DNA of 64,000 nt from Pseudomonas multiresinivorans (GTDB taxonomy: Bacteria > Pseudomonadota > Gammaproteobacteria > Pseudomonadales > Pseudomonadaceae): assembly GCF_012971725.1 (NCBI RefSeq), contig NZ_CP048833.1, positions 1,302,001-1,366,000 of the forward strand. The letters are read 5' to 3'. Below the pieces are notes generated by a model. The model made no database searches and was not told the origin of the DNA. It saw nothing but the letters and a program-made list of their open reading frames with translations. This document shows positions 34,941 through 45,864 of the stretch, one piece after another. Position 1 is the first letter of the stretch; each line of letters opens with the position of its first letter. A program made the translations under genes and the position numbers.

Positions 34941-35357
34941 ATGCGTCATTACGAAATCGTGTTCCTGGTTCACCCGGACCAGAGCGAACAAGTCGGTGGC
35001 ATGGTCGAGCGTTACACCAAGGCCATCGAAGAAGACGGCGGCAAAGTCCACCGTCTGGAAGACTGGGGCCGTCGTCAGCTGGCTTACGCCATCAACAACG
35101 TGCACAAGGCGCACTACGTTCTGATGAACGTCGAGTGCACCGCCAAGGCCCTGGCCGAGCTGGAAGACAACTTCCGCTACAACGACGCCGTGATCCGTAA
35201 CATGGTCATCCGTCGCGACGAAGCCGTTACCGGCCAGTCCGAAATGCTGAAGGCCGAAGAGAGCCGCAACGAGCGCCGCGAGCGCCGTGAGCGTCCCGAA
35301 TCGAACGAGGGCGAGTCCGCTGACGGCGAAGATAGCCGCGACAGCGCTGACGAGTAA
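34941..35357 (+). CDS. rpsF: 30S ribosomal protein S6
   Basis: Binds 16S rRNA with S18 in the central platform. The 138-residue protein starts MRHYEIVFLVHPDQSEQV and has the DWGRRQLAYAINNVHKAHYV core. A charged, Arg/Glu-then-Asp/Ser-rich tail (about 100-138) is the part glutamylated by RimK in some bacteria. A TAAGGAG site precedes the ATG. First gene of rpsF-rpsR-(membrane protein)-rplI. Confidence 0.98.
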   Translation: MRHYEIVFLVHPDQSEQVGGMVERYTKAIEEDGGKVHRLEDWGRRQLAYAINNVHKAHYVLMNVECTAKALAELEDNFRYNDAVIRNMVIRRDEAVTGQSEMLKAEESRNERRERRERPESNEGESADGEDSRDSADE

Positions 35358-35386
35358 TCCCGGACCAGTATTGAGGAGCCACACAC

Positions 35387-35617
35387 ATGGCACGTTTCTT
35401 CCGTCGTCGTAAGTTCTGCCGTTTCACCGCTGAAGGCGTGAAAGAGATCGATTACAAAGATCTGAACACCCTGAAAGCCTACGTTTCCGAAACCGGCAAG
35501 ATCGTTCCGAGCCGTATCACCGGCACCAAAGCCAAGTACCAGCGTCAGCTGGCGACCGCTATCAAGCGCGCCCGTTACCTGGCCCTGCTTCCCTACACCG
35601 ACAGCCACGGCCGTTGA
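35387..35617 (+). CDS. rpsR: 30S ribosomal protein S18
   Basis: The 76-residue protein has the Arg-rich start (MARFFRRRKFCRF) and the conserved ITGTKAKYQRQLATAIKRAR segment. The ribosome-binding site is GAGGAG. It lies 29 bp after rpsF. Confidence 0.98.
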   Translation: MARFFRRRKFCRFTAEGVKEIDYKDLNTLKAYVSETGKIVPSRITGTKAKYQRQLATAIKRARYLALLPYTDSHGR

Positions 35618-35651
35618 TCGGGTGGTCGACAGGAATTGATGGATAGATCGC

Positions 35652-36521
35652 ATGCGCGCATTGGCTGAATTTGTCATGCGAGGCCGCATGCAGGCGACCC
35701 TGGTGGTCGTCGCAGCCGCGGTACTGCAGCCTTTGTTCTGGCTCGGTGCCGCAGCGGGCAGTCTGGTGCTGTTGCGCCGTGGCGCCGGCGATGCCTTTGG
35801 CATCCTGGTGTGGGCGCTGCTTCCGGCACTGGCCTGGTGGTACCTGGGTGACCCCAGCGTGAGTCTGGTTCTGGTGGGTAGTGCCGTGCTGGCGCAGGTT
35901 CTGCGCAGCAAGGTGTCCTGGAACCAGGTGATGCTGGCGAGCGTTGTGCTCGGTGCGGTGTTCGTGCTGCTGCTCAGCACGGTGTCGGCCGGGTTGGTCG
36001 AGGGTCTTGCCGATGCATTCGGCAAGGCACTGCCGCAGGTTCTGGCCGAAGCCAAGCTTTCGCCGGAACAGATGGCCGCCCTGCAGGCGGAGATGGTTCC
36101 GACCATCACCGGCCTGATGGCAGCCTCGCTGCAGACGATCAGCCTGTTGTGCCTGATGCTGGCGCGTTATTGGCAAGCAGTACTGTTCAACCCGGAAGGG
36201 TTTGGCCGCGAGTTCCGCGCACTGCGCCTGTCGCCGGGCACGGCTGTAGCGCTGCTGGTCGGCGTTGTGGCACTGCCCTTCGCAGGGCCCGCGGCCACCA
36301 TGGTGGCGCCGCTGTGCATGATCCCGTTGCTGTTTGCCGGGATCGCACTGGGGCACGGCCTGGCCGCGCTGAAGAAGCTTCCGGGCTTCTGGCTGGCACC
36401 GCTGTACCTGCTGGTATTCGTACTGGGCAATGTGATCTGTCTTGTCGCCGTAGTCGACAGTCTGTTTGATTTTCGCGGTCGCCTGGCCAAACGCCAGAAA
36501 GCTGCGAACGGTGAAGGTTAA
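35652..36521 (+). CDS. Conserved multi-spanning membrane protein embedded in the ribosomal operon
   Basis: A 289-residue inner-membrane protein with about eight hydrophobic segments (roughly 15-40, 47-62, 70-82, 95-118, 155-175, 195-215, 220-240, 250-275). A short soluble segment (about 120-148, AFGKALPQVLAEAKLSPEQM) lies in the middle. It sits between rpsR and rplI (34 bp and 21 bp spacings), the place of PA4933 in P. aeruginosa. I do not recognise a functional motif. Position in a ribosomal operon implies expression linked to growth rate but says little about the job. Confidence 0.8.
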   Translation: MRALAEFVMRGRMQATLVVVAAAVLQPLFWLGAAAGSLVLLRRGAGDAFGILVWALLPALAWWYLGDPSVSLVLVGSAVLAQVLRSKVSWNQVMLASVVLGAVFVLLLSTVSAGLVEGLADAFGKALPQVLAEAKLSPEQMAALQAEMVPTITGLMAASLQTISLLCLMLARYWQAVLFNPEGFGREFRALRLSPGTAVALLVGVVALPFAGPAATMVAPLCMIPLLFAGIALGHGLAALKKLPGFWLAPLYLLVFVLGNVICLVAVVDSLFDFRGRLAKRQKAANGEG

Positions 36522-36542
36522 AAGTTAAGAGGTAAGACTCAA

Positions 36543-36989
36543 ATGGAAGTCATCCTGCTGGAAAAGATCGCCAAACTGGGCAACCTGGGCGACAAGCTGA
36601 ACGTAAAGGGCGGTTACGCTCGTAACTACCTGCTGCCGCAGGGCAAAGCCACCGCTGCCACCGCTGCCAACGTCGCTGCTTTCGAAGAGCGCCGCGCAGA
36701 GCTGGAAAAAGCCGCTGCTGAGAAAAAAGCCGCTGCTGAAGCTCGTGCTGCCCAGCTGGCCGAACTGATCGTGACCATCGGCGCCCACGCTGGCGACGAA
36801 GGCAAACTGTTCGGTTCGATCGGCACCCGCGACATCGCCGACGCCGTTTCGGCTGCCGGCTACCCGCTGGAAAAGAGCGAAGTTCGCCTGCCCGACGGCG
36901 CCCTGCGCGCTGTAGGCGAATACAACATCGAAGTGCAACTGCACATGGATGTTGATGCAACCCTGCACGTGGTTGTAGTCGCCGAGTAA
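36543..36989 (+). CDS. rplI: 50S ribosomal protein L9
   Basis: The 148-residue protein shows the N-terminal rRNA-binding domain (MEVILLEKIAKLGNLGDKLNVKGGYARNYLLP, shown here as separate MEVILLEKIAKLGNLGDK and GGYARNYLLP segments), the long connecting helix rich in Ala/Glu/Lys and the C-terminal domain with GSIGTRDIADAV. The ribosome-binding site is GAGG. Last gene of the operon, followed by a terminator. Confidence 0.98.
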   Translation: MEVILLEKIAKLGNLGDKLNVKGGYARNYLLPQGKATAATAANVAAFEERRAELEKAAAEKKAAAEARAAQLAELIVTIGAHAGDEGKLFGSIGTRDIADAVSAAGYPLEKSEVRLPDGALRAVGEYNIEVQLHMDVDATLHVVVVAE

Positions 36990-37048
36990 GCGATCCGTCG
37001 CTAGGACGCTTCCCACGGCTTGCCTGTGTGAAGCTGTCCGCTAACAAT

Positions 37049-37088
37049 GGGCACGGTTCCGATCTTCGGTCCGTGCCCTTTGTTTTTT
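37049..37088 (+). terminator. Terminator of the rpsF-rplI operon
   Basis: GGGCACGG / CCGTGCCC, with an inner CCGA-TCT-TCGG extension, is followed by a TTTGTTTTTT tail, 59 bases after the rplI stop. Confidence 0.9.
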
Positions 37089-37116
37089 CCGCCGTTTCAT
37101 TCAACACGAAGAGCCC

Positions 37117-38511
37117 ATGAACGACATCACCGTCCCCGAGCAATACGACCTGCAGACCGCTTCCCTCAAGGTGCCGCCGCACTCGATCGAAGCCGAACAG
37201 GCGGTGCTGGGTGGCCTGATGCTCGACAACAACGCCTGGGAGCGCGTCTCCGACGCCGTGTCCGACGGCGACTTCTACCGCCATGACCATCGCCTGATCT
37301 TCCGCGCCGTCTACAAGCTCGCCGAAGCCAACCAGCCGATCGACGTGGTGACGCTCTCCGAGCAGCTCGAACGCGAAGGGCAACTGCCCCAGGTGGGCGG
37401 CCTTGCCTACCTCGCCGAGTTGGCGAAGAACACGCCCTCAGTGGCGAACATCAAGGCCTACGCGGGCATCATCCGCGAGCGCGCCACCTTGCGGCAGCTG
37501 ATCGGTATCAGCAGTGATATCGCCGACAGCGCTTTCAACCCCGAGGGGCGCAGCGCCAATGAAGTGCTCGACGAAGCCGAGCGCAAGATCTTCGAGATCG
37601 CCGAAGCGCGACCCAAGACCGGCGGCCCGGTGGGCATCGGCGACATTCTGGTCAAGACCATCGACCGTATCGACCACCTGTTCAACACCGCGGATGCGCT
37701 GACCGGCATTACCACCGGCTTCACTGACCTCGACGAGAAGACCAGCGGCCTGCAGCCGTCCGACCTGATCATCGTGGCCGGCCGACCGTCCATGGGCAAG
37801 ACCACCTTCGCCATGAACCTGGTGGAGAACGCCCTGATGCGCAGCGACAAGGCGATCCTGGTGTATTCCCTGGAGATGCCCTCCGACTCCATCGTGATGC
37901 GTATGCTCGCCTCGCTCGGGCGCATCGACCAGACCAAGGTGCGTACCGGCAAGCTGGACGACGAGGATTGGCCGCGACTGACCTCGGCGGTGAACCTGCT
38001 CAGCGACCGCAAGCTGTTCATCGACGACACCGCCGGTATCTCGCCCTCGGAAATGCGCGCGCGGACCCGTCGCCTGGCGCGCGAGCACGGCGAGATTGGC
38101 ATGATCATGGTGGACTACCTGCAGCTCATGCAGATTCCCGGTTCTGCCGGCGACAACCGGACCAACGAGATTTCCGAGATTTCCCGCTCGCTCAAGGCGC
38201 TGGCGAAGGAATTCAACTGCCCGGTGGTGGCGCTTTCCCAGCTCAACCGCTCGCTGGAACAGCGCCCCAACAAGCGCCCGGTGAACTCCGACTTGCGCGA
38301 ATCCGGAGCGATCGAGCAGGACGCCGACGTGATCATGTTCGTCTATCGCGACGAGGTGTATCACCCGGAGACCGAGTTCAAGGGCGTCGCCGAGATCATC
38401 CTCGGCAAGCAGCGTAACGGCCCTATCGGCACGGTGCGCGTGGCCTTCCTCGGTCGCTACAGCCGTTTCGAGAACCTCGCGCCCGGCATGTACAACTTCG
38501 AAGACGAGTAA
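37117..38511 (+). CDS. dnaB: Replicative DNA helicase DnaB
   Basis: The hexameric 5'-3' fork helicase. The 464-residue protein has the N-terminal helical domain (about 18-120), a linker, and the RecA-like domain with Walker A GRPSMGKTT (about 222-230), a Walker B-region IMVDYLQLM and SQLNRSLEQR. No intein insertion is present; the Walker A and other motifs are continuous. It is followed by a stem-loop and alr. Confidence 0.98.
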   Translation: MNDITVPEQYDLQTASLKVPPHSIEAEQAVLGGLMLDNNAWERVSDAVSDGDFYRHDHRLIFRAVYKLAEANQPIDVVTLSEQLEREGQLPQVGGLAYLAELAKNTPSVANIKAYAGIIRERATLRQLIGISSDIADSAFNPEGRSANEVLDEAERKIFEIAEARPKTGGPVGIGDILVKTIDRIDHLFNTADALTGITTGFTDLDEKTSGLQPSDLIIVAGRPSMGKTTFAMNLVENALMRSDKAILVYSLEMPSDSIVMRMLASLGRIDQTKVRTGKLDDEDWPRLTSAVNLLSDRKLFIDDTAGISPSEMRARTRRLAREHGEIGMIMVDYLQLMQIPGSAGDNRTNEISEISRSLKALAKEFNCPVVALSQLNRSLEQRPNKRPVNSDLRESGAIEQDADVIMFVYRDEVYHPETEFKGVAEIILGKQRNGPIGTVRVAFLGRYSRFENLAPGMYNFEDE

Positions 38512-38534
38512 CGATGCCGCATTCCGCGTGGCCG

Positions 38535-38563
38535 ACGGGCGCCTTAAGATAGGCGCCCGTTTT
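38535..38563 (+). terminator. Terminator of dnaB
   Basis: ACGGGCGCCT / AGGCGCCCGT stem with a TAAGAT loop and a TTTCATTT tail, 24 bases after the dnaB stop. Confidence 0.88.
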
Positions 38564-38579
38564 CATTTCAGAGGCCGCC

Positions 38580-39656
38580 ATGCGCCCGCTCGTCGCCCAC
38601 GTCGATCTTGCCGCCATTCGCCACAACTACGCCGTTGCCAAGCGCTGCGCGCCTGGGCGCGAGGCTTTCGCAGTGGTCAAGGCGAACGCCTACGGCCATG
38701 GGGCGCGGGAAGTGGTGAGCTGCCTGCACGACGAGGCTGATGGCTTCGCGGTGGCTTGCCTGGAGGAGGCCGCCGAGGTACGCGCCCTGCATGCCGGCGC
38801 CCGCATCCTGCTGCTGGAAGGCTGCTTCGAGCCGGCGGAATACCTGATCGCTGCCCAACTGCGCCTGGACGTGGCGGTGCAGGGCGTCGAGCAGGCCCAG
38901 GCGCTGCTCGCCGCGCAACTGCCCAGCGCGCTGAATGTGTGGATGAAGCTGGATACCGGCATGCACCGCCTGGGCTTTTCGCCCGAGGCGCTACGCGACT
39001 GGCATTCGCGCCTGCGCCAGGCTCCGCAGGTGGCGGAGCTGAACCTGATGAGCCATTTCGCCAACGCCGACTTGCGCGGCGACGAGCTGACCGAGGATCA
39101 GGTGGCCTGTTTCCTCAGTGTGCTGGATCTGGATTTCGACCTGCGCTCGCTGGCCAACTCTGCCGCCGTGCTGACCATTCCCGCCGCACACATGGACTGG
39201 GTTCGCCCCGGCATCATGCTCTATGGCGCCACGCCCTTCGCCGACATCGGCGCCGCTGAGCTGGGCCTGCGCCCGGCCATGAGCCTGGAGGCGCGACTGA
39301 TCGCCGTGCGCGAGGTAGCGGTGGGTGAGAGCGTTGGCTACGGCGCGACCTGGGTGGCCGAGCGGCCGTCGCGTATAGGCACGGTGAGTTGCGGTTACGC
39401 CGATGGATACCCGCGCCACGCGCCGAGCGGCACACCGGTACTGGTGGATGGCCAGCGTGCATCGCTGGCCGGGCGGGTGTCCATGGATATGCTTGCCGTG
39501 GACCTGACCGACCTGCCCGGCACCGCAGTGGGTGATCGCGTCGAGCTGTGGGGCGCCAGCCTGCCGGTGGACGAGGTGGCCGCCCATGCCGGGACCATCG
39601 GCTATGAGCTGCTGACCAAGGTCACCGCCCGCGTGCCGCGTCGTTACCGCAGCTGA
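38580..39656 (+). CDS. alr: Alanine racemase (biosynthetic type)
   Basis: A PLP enzyme that makes D-alanine for peptidoglycan. The 358-residue fold type III enzyme has the PLP lysine in VVKANAYGHG (K34), the tyrosine region MLYGATPF and RVSMDMLAVDL. The position after dnaB is that of the constitutive alr of P. aeruginosa. It converges on the next gene with no base between the two stop codons. Confidence 0.97.
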   Translation: MRPLVAHVDLAAIRHNYAVAKRCAPGREAFAVVKANAYGHGAREVVSCLHDEADGFAVACLEEAAEVRALHAGARILLLEGCFEPAEYLIAAQLRLDVAVQGVEQAQALLAAQLPSALNVWMKLDTGMHRLGFSPEALRDWHSRLRQAPQVAELNLMSHFANADLRGDELTEDQVACFLSVLDLDFDLRSLANSAAVLTIPAAHMDWVRPGIMLYGATPFADIGAAELGLRPAMSLEARLIAVREVAVGESVGYGATWVAERPSRIGTVSCGYADGYPRHAPSGTPVLVDGQRASLAGRVSMDMLAVDLTDLPGTAVGDRVELWGASLPVDEVAAHAGTIGYELLTKVTARVPRRYRS

Positions 39657-41543
39657 TCAGGCGCGGTCTTCGCTTTCCAGCCATTCGTTTTCCTGCCAGA
39701 GCTCGCTGGTCTCGCCGGCGGCCTCGCTGGCCATGGCGTAGGCCGCCCGGCCATTGCCCTTCACTTCGTAGAGCGCCTGGTCGGCGGCCTTGTAGAGCTT
39801 GCTGAACTGCATCGCGTGGCTGGGGTAGATGGCCACGCCGATGCTCGGTGTGACGCGCAGTTCCAGGCTGTCGAACTTCACCGGCCGCGACAGCTCATTG
39901 AGGATGCGGCAGGCGATCTCCTTGGCGTGCCCCTCGGCATCGGGGCCGGAAATCAGTGCTGCGAATTCGTCCCCGCCCAGGCGCGCCACACAATCGCTGC
40001 CGCGCACGCACTGGCGCAGGCGGTTACCGACGTTCTGCAGCATGAAGTCGCCCGCATCGTGCCCGTGGCTGTCGTTGATGGGCTTGAAGTGGTCGAGGTC
40101 GATCAGCATCAGCGCCAGGGTCTCGCCGTTCTGCTGGGCATGGGCCAGGGCGTGCTCGGCATGTTCCACCAGGTAGCGCCGGTTCGGCAGGCCGGTCAGC
40201 GGGTCGTAGTGCGCTGCGTGTTGCAGCTGCACTTCGCGGTCGCGCAGCAACTGGTTGCTCTGGGTGAGTTCGGCGGTGCGCTCGGCTACGGCTGTCGCCA
40301 GGTCTTGCTGGGCGCTCTGCATGAGGGTCAGGCGTGCGCTCTTCTCCCGGTCAGCCTGCTCCAGTGCCTGGGCGCGCTCGCGTTTGAGGCCCTGGATTCG
40401 CGAGGTGAGGGCGAAGGAGAACAGCACCGACTCCATCGCTACGGCGATGGGGAAGATGTACGAGGTCAATGGCGAGGGTTGCACCACGCCGGTGGCGCGC
40501 AGCACCGAGATACTCACGCTGGTCAGTACCAGGCCGAAGCCGAGCAGGTAGAGGAAGGCCGGGAACGACCCCTGGCGCCAGCGCACCAAGGCACCGCCCA
40601 GTGCCGCCGGCACGCCGATCAGGGTAATCGCCACCAGCATCCAGCCGGCCACGCCGCGCAGCTGCAGCGCGCCGAGGACGATAGTCAGCACGTACAGCGC
40701 GCAGTTCAGGTTCAGCAGCCAGTGCGACCAGCGCACGTAGCGGCGGGTCTGCAGCAGGGTGATGGTGAATCGGTGTACGCAAAGGCCCCAGAGCGAGGGC
40801 AGGGTGATGCGGTCGAGCCACCAGGGCACCGGGTGATCGGGCCAGAAGTACTCGAAGCCGTGGCCGCTCATGCCCAGGCTGAACAGCAGCGCGCTGGCGG
40901 TCGTCAGCACGTACCAAAAGTACGCCGGGTCGCGCAGGGTCAGCAGGATGAACAGGTTGTACAGCAGCAGGGCGGCGATCAGACCGTAGATGAAACCCAG
41001 GAACAGGCTGGTATTGGCGCGATGGTCCTGCAGATCATCCAGCGACCAGATGCGCAGCGGAAACGAATTGCCGGCCGGGTCGTAGACGCGGGCATAGATG
41101 CGCACCGGGCCGGTGCCTTCGGGCAGGTGGAAGAGTGGTCGGCGGTAGTCGCGGTCACGGCCCTGGGCGAATGGCACGGCCTCGCCGGACAGCGTCTCCC
41201 GGTAGATGCCCCGTTCGTCGGGTATGTAGAGGCGCAGGTCCTTCAGGTTGACGGCATCGACTTCCAGCCACCAGCCGCCCAGCGGCGAGGTACGGCGGTC
41301 CAGGTCCAGGCGCAGCCACCAGCCGTCAGGACTCTGGCCGACGCTGGTGCGGCCGTTGGCCGGAACGAAGTCGCGGCTGGCCTGCACGGCCGCCAGCGAC
41401 AGAGGGCCGTCGCGCTCCTGCAGCAATTCGAGGTGATCATTGAGCCAGGCGCCGCTGGCCTTGTCGTCGAGTTCGAAGGCTAGCGCCGTGTGGCAGAGCA
41501 GCAGGGTAAGCAACAGCACGATGGCACGACGCACGACAGGCAC
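39657..41543 (-). CDS. nicD: 7TMR-DISM diguanylate cyclase (NicD-type)
   Basis: A 628-residue membrane protein predicted to make c-di-GMP. It has a signal peptide (about 1-22), a periplasmic 7TMR-DISMED2-type domain (about 30-165), seven transmembrane helices (about 178-380), a coiled-coil linker with QALEQADREKSARL, and a GGDEF domain (about 450-600). The active site is canonical (RLGGDEF, about 521-527). An RxxD product-inhibition site (RGSD) sits exactly five residues before GGDEF, so the enzyme should be active and feedback-inhibited. By synteny with alr it is the counterpart of PA4929, known as NicD, which senses nutrients in biofilm dispersion; the symbol rests on synteny and domain layout. 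Confidence 0.88.
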   Translation of the reverse strand: MPVVRRAIVLLLTLLLCHTALAFELDDKASGAWLNDHLELLQERDGPLSLAAVQASRDFVPANGRTSVGQSPDGWWLRLDLDRRTSPLGGWWLEVDAVNLKDLRLYIPDERGIYRETLSGEAVPFAQGRDRDYRRPLFHLPEGTGPVRIYARVYDPAGNSFPLRIWSLDDLQDHRANTSLFLGFIYGLIAALLLYNLFILLTLRDPAYFWYVLTTASALLFSLGMSGHGFEYFWPDHPVPWWLDRITLPSLWGLCVHRFTITLLQTRRYVRWSHWLLNLNCALYVLTIVLGALQLRGVAGWMLVAITLIGVPAALGGALVRWRQGSFPAFLYLLGFGLVLTSVSISVLRATGVVQPSPLTSYIFPIAVAMESVLFSFALTSRIQGLKRERAQALEQADREKSARLTLMQSAQQDLATAVAERTAELTQSNQLLRDREVQLQHAAHYDPLTGLPNRRYLVEHAEHALAHAQQNGETLALMLIDLDHFKPINDSHGHDAGDFMLQNVGNRLRQCVRGSDCVARLGGDEFAALISGPDAEGHAKEIACRILNELSRPVKFDSLELRVTPSIGVAIYPSHAMQFSKLYKAADQALYEVKGNGRAAYAMASEAAGETSELWQENEWLESEDRA

Positions 41544-41678
41544 TCCCTGGCCTGGGCGGGTTGGCCAGGCGTACTGCGGATAGTGGCTGAAGTATAGCCA
41601 GATGATGGCATTGGCAATCTACCGTCGGAAGGTTAAATCCCCCGTAAATCTGAGTTCGCTGGTCGGATTTGTACACTT

Positions 41679-41691
41679 TTTGTGCTATATT
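41679..41691 (+). promoter_or_regulatory. Extended -10 promoter candidate for ygiQ
   Basis: TGC-TATATT fits an extended -10 (TGn plus hexamer), 50 bases before the ygiQ start and inside an AT-rich stretch (TTTGTACACTTTTTGTGC). No convincing -35 is seen. Confidence 0.45.
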
Positions 41692-41742
41692 CCGCGCCCG
41701 CGTTTTTCTGCGATCCCTACTAGAGATGCCCCGGTGCCCGTG

Positions 41743-43992
<2,250 letters not shown>

Positions 43993-44028
43993 CCCCTGGT
44001 TTGCTGCAATCGAGAAAAGGCGTGCCCG

Positions 44029-44439
44029 CTAAGCGGTCACGCCTTTTCCTTTGAAGAACGCCACGTAAGCCTTGTCCACCTTCAGGATATGGTGGATCAG
44101 CCAGGACTTGAGCAGTTCCAGGGCCTCGACCGAGACGACCTCGCCATCCTCGTGGCGATACAGCAGGTCGATGATCTGCCGATTGAAACGATCGTGCTCG
44201 GCCCGGTGCGCTTCCTCCTCGGGATAGCCCAGGCGCTGGAACAGCACTTCCTCGACGATGAAGTGGTTCATCGTGTACTCCACCAGTTGCTCCAGCAGCT
44301 CGCCGATGGGCTGGCCCTCGTCCTCCGGGCCGTTCAGGCTGTCGTACAGCGCATTGGTGAGGTCGACCAGCCAGCGGTGCTGTTCATCGATCCGCTCGAT
44401 TCCGATCACGAACTCGTCGTTCCAGGGCATGAAGCTCAT
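44029..44439 (-). CDS. Bacteriohemerythrin
   Basis: A 136-residue non-heme di-iron oxygen-binding protein. The four-helix-bundle ligand pattern is visible: EQHRW, NHFIVEEVLF (H-x3-E), EHDRF and HHILKVDK (HHxxxxD). The start MSFMPWNDEF, with an AAGGAG site 8 bases upstream, matches single-domain Pseudomonas hemerythrins related to PA1673; an upstream ATG at 44472 would disrupt that spacing. Members are thought to store or deliver oxygen in microaerobic conditions. It converges with ygiQ and is divergent from the beta-helix/cytochrome pair. Confidence 0.93.
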   Translation of the reverse strand: MSFMPWNDEFVIGIERIDEQHRWLVDLTNALYDSLNGPEDEGQPIGELLEQLVEYTMNHFIVEEVLFQRLGYPEEEAHRAEHDRFNRQIIDLLYRHEDGEVVSVEALELLKSWLIHHILKVDKAYVAFFKGKGVTA

Positions 44440-44616
44440 CCGTGCACTCCTTGGGTTGGAAGCGCAGATCATCCCGATACGCCACTGCTAAACCCTGACG
44501 TCAATCAATCAAAGTGCGATGCGTCTGAAGGGCTGGCGTGGCGCGGGATGTAGGAGTATTCTCGGGTTTATTTGGTACGATAGTTCCATATCATAAAAAC
44601 AAGACCGGAGCCCGCC

Positions 44617-45864
44617 ATGCGTCTCGCCACTCTTTCCCTTCTCGCTCTCTCCGTTGCCCTGGCCGCCTGCGGCGAAGGCGACAAGCCCACCGCTGCCGTC
44701 AGCGCCGACTTCCAGAAAGACCTGCAGGCGCGCCTGATCAAGGCCAAGGCCGGCGATGTCATCGACATTCCCGCCGGCACCTACCACCTGGACCGCAGCC
44801 TGAGCCTGAAGGTGGACGGCGTGACCATTCGCGGCGCCGGGATGGACAAGACCATCCTCAGCTTCAAGAACCAGAAGGCCGGTGCCGAGGGCCTGTTCGT
44901 CGATGCCTCGGACTTCACCATCGAGAGCCTGGCCATCGAGGACACCAAGGGCGACGGCCTGAAGGTCATCGGTGGCAAGAACATCGTCATCCGCAACATC
45001 CGCACCGAATGGACCAACGGCCCGGCTACCGAGAACGGCGGCTACGGCATCTACCCGGTACAGACCGAAAACACGTTGCTCGAAGGCAACGTCGCGATCG
45101 GCGCCTCCGACTCGGGTATCTATGTCGGCCAGTCGCGCAACGTGGTCGTGCGCAACAACCGCGCCGAGCGCAACGTCGCCGGTATCGAGATCGAGAACAC
45201 CATCGGCGCCGACGTCTACAACAACGTCGCCACCGACAATACCGGTGGCATCCTCGTCTTCAACATGCCCAACCTGCCGCAGCCGGGACGCGGCACCCGC
45301 GTCTTCGACAACGATGTGCAGGGCAACAACCACGAGAACTTCGGCCACAAGGGCACCCCGGTGGCGAGCGTGCCGGCGGGCTCGGGCGTGGTGGTGAACT
45401 CCAACGATGACGTGGAGATCTTCGACAACAAGATTGGCAACCACAAGACCGCCAACGTCATCGTCAGCAGCTACTTCAGCACCGGTTATTCGGGCAAGGC
45501 GACCCAGCCCAACTTCGACCCGTACCCCGAAGGCATCTTCATCCACGGCAACACCTTCGGCCCGGGCGGCGACAGCCCTGACCACCTGGAACTCAAGGCC
45601 CTGAAGATCGCCAAGTTCGGTCTCAACGGGCGCCTGCCGGACATCCTCTGGGACGGCTACTTCAACGACAAGAAACTGGTCGACGGCAAGCTTCCGGAAG
45701 CCCTGGCCATCTGCATCGACAACGGCAATGCCGGCATCGTCAACGTCGACGGTCCCAACGGCTACAAGAACATCAGCACCGACATGAGCAGCCACCAGTG
45801 CAAGCTCAAGCCGCTGCCGAAGATCGAACAGGCCGGCCTCGGCGAGAAGGGCAACAAGGCATGA
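44617..45864 (+). CDS. Parallel beta-helix lipoprotein (paired with diheme cytochrome)
   Basis: A 415-residue predicted lipoprotein: the signal peptide ends in the lipobox LAAC with C18 as the lipidated residue. Residues 50-330 form consecutive right-handed beta-helix coils of the NosD/PbH1 kind, seen as repeating V-x-I-x-x-N patterns (GVTIRGAGMDKTIL, NIVIRNIRTEW, NTLLEGNVAIG, NVVVRNNRAERN, DVYNNVATDN). No catalytic motif of pectate lyases is apparent. It overlaps the next gene by 4 bases. In other proteobacteria this family (TIGR03805, as I recall) is repeatedly found beside the same cytochrome family. Function unknown. Confidence 0.85.
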   Translation: MRLATLSLLALSVALAACGEGDKPTAAVSADFQKDLQARLIKAKAGDVIDIPAGTYHLDRSLSLKVDGVTIRGAGMDKTILSFKNQKAGAEGLFVDASDFTIESLAIEDTKGDGLKVIGGKNIVIRNIRTEWTNGPATENGGYGIYPVQTENTLLEGNVAIGASDSGIYVGQSRNVVVRNNRAERNVAGIEIENTIGADVYNNVATDNTGGILVFNMPNLPQPGRGTRVFDNDVQGNNHENFGHKGTPVASVPAGSGVVVNSNDDVEIFDNKIGNHKTANVIVSSYFSTGYSGKATQPNFDPYPEGIFIHGNTFGPGGDSPDHLELKALKIAKFGLNGRLPDILWDGYFNDKKLVDGKLPEALAICIDNGNAGIVNVDGPNGYKNISTDMSSHQCKLKPLPKIEQAGLGEKGNKA

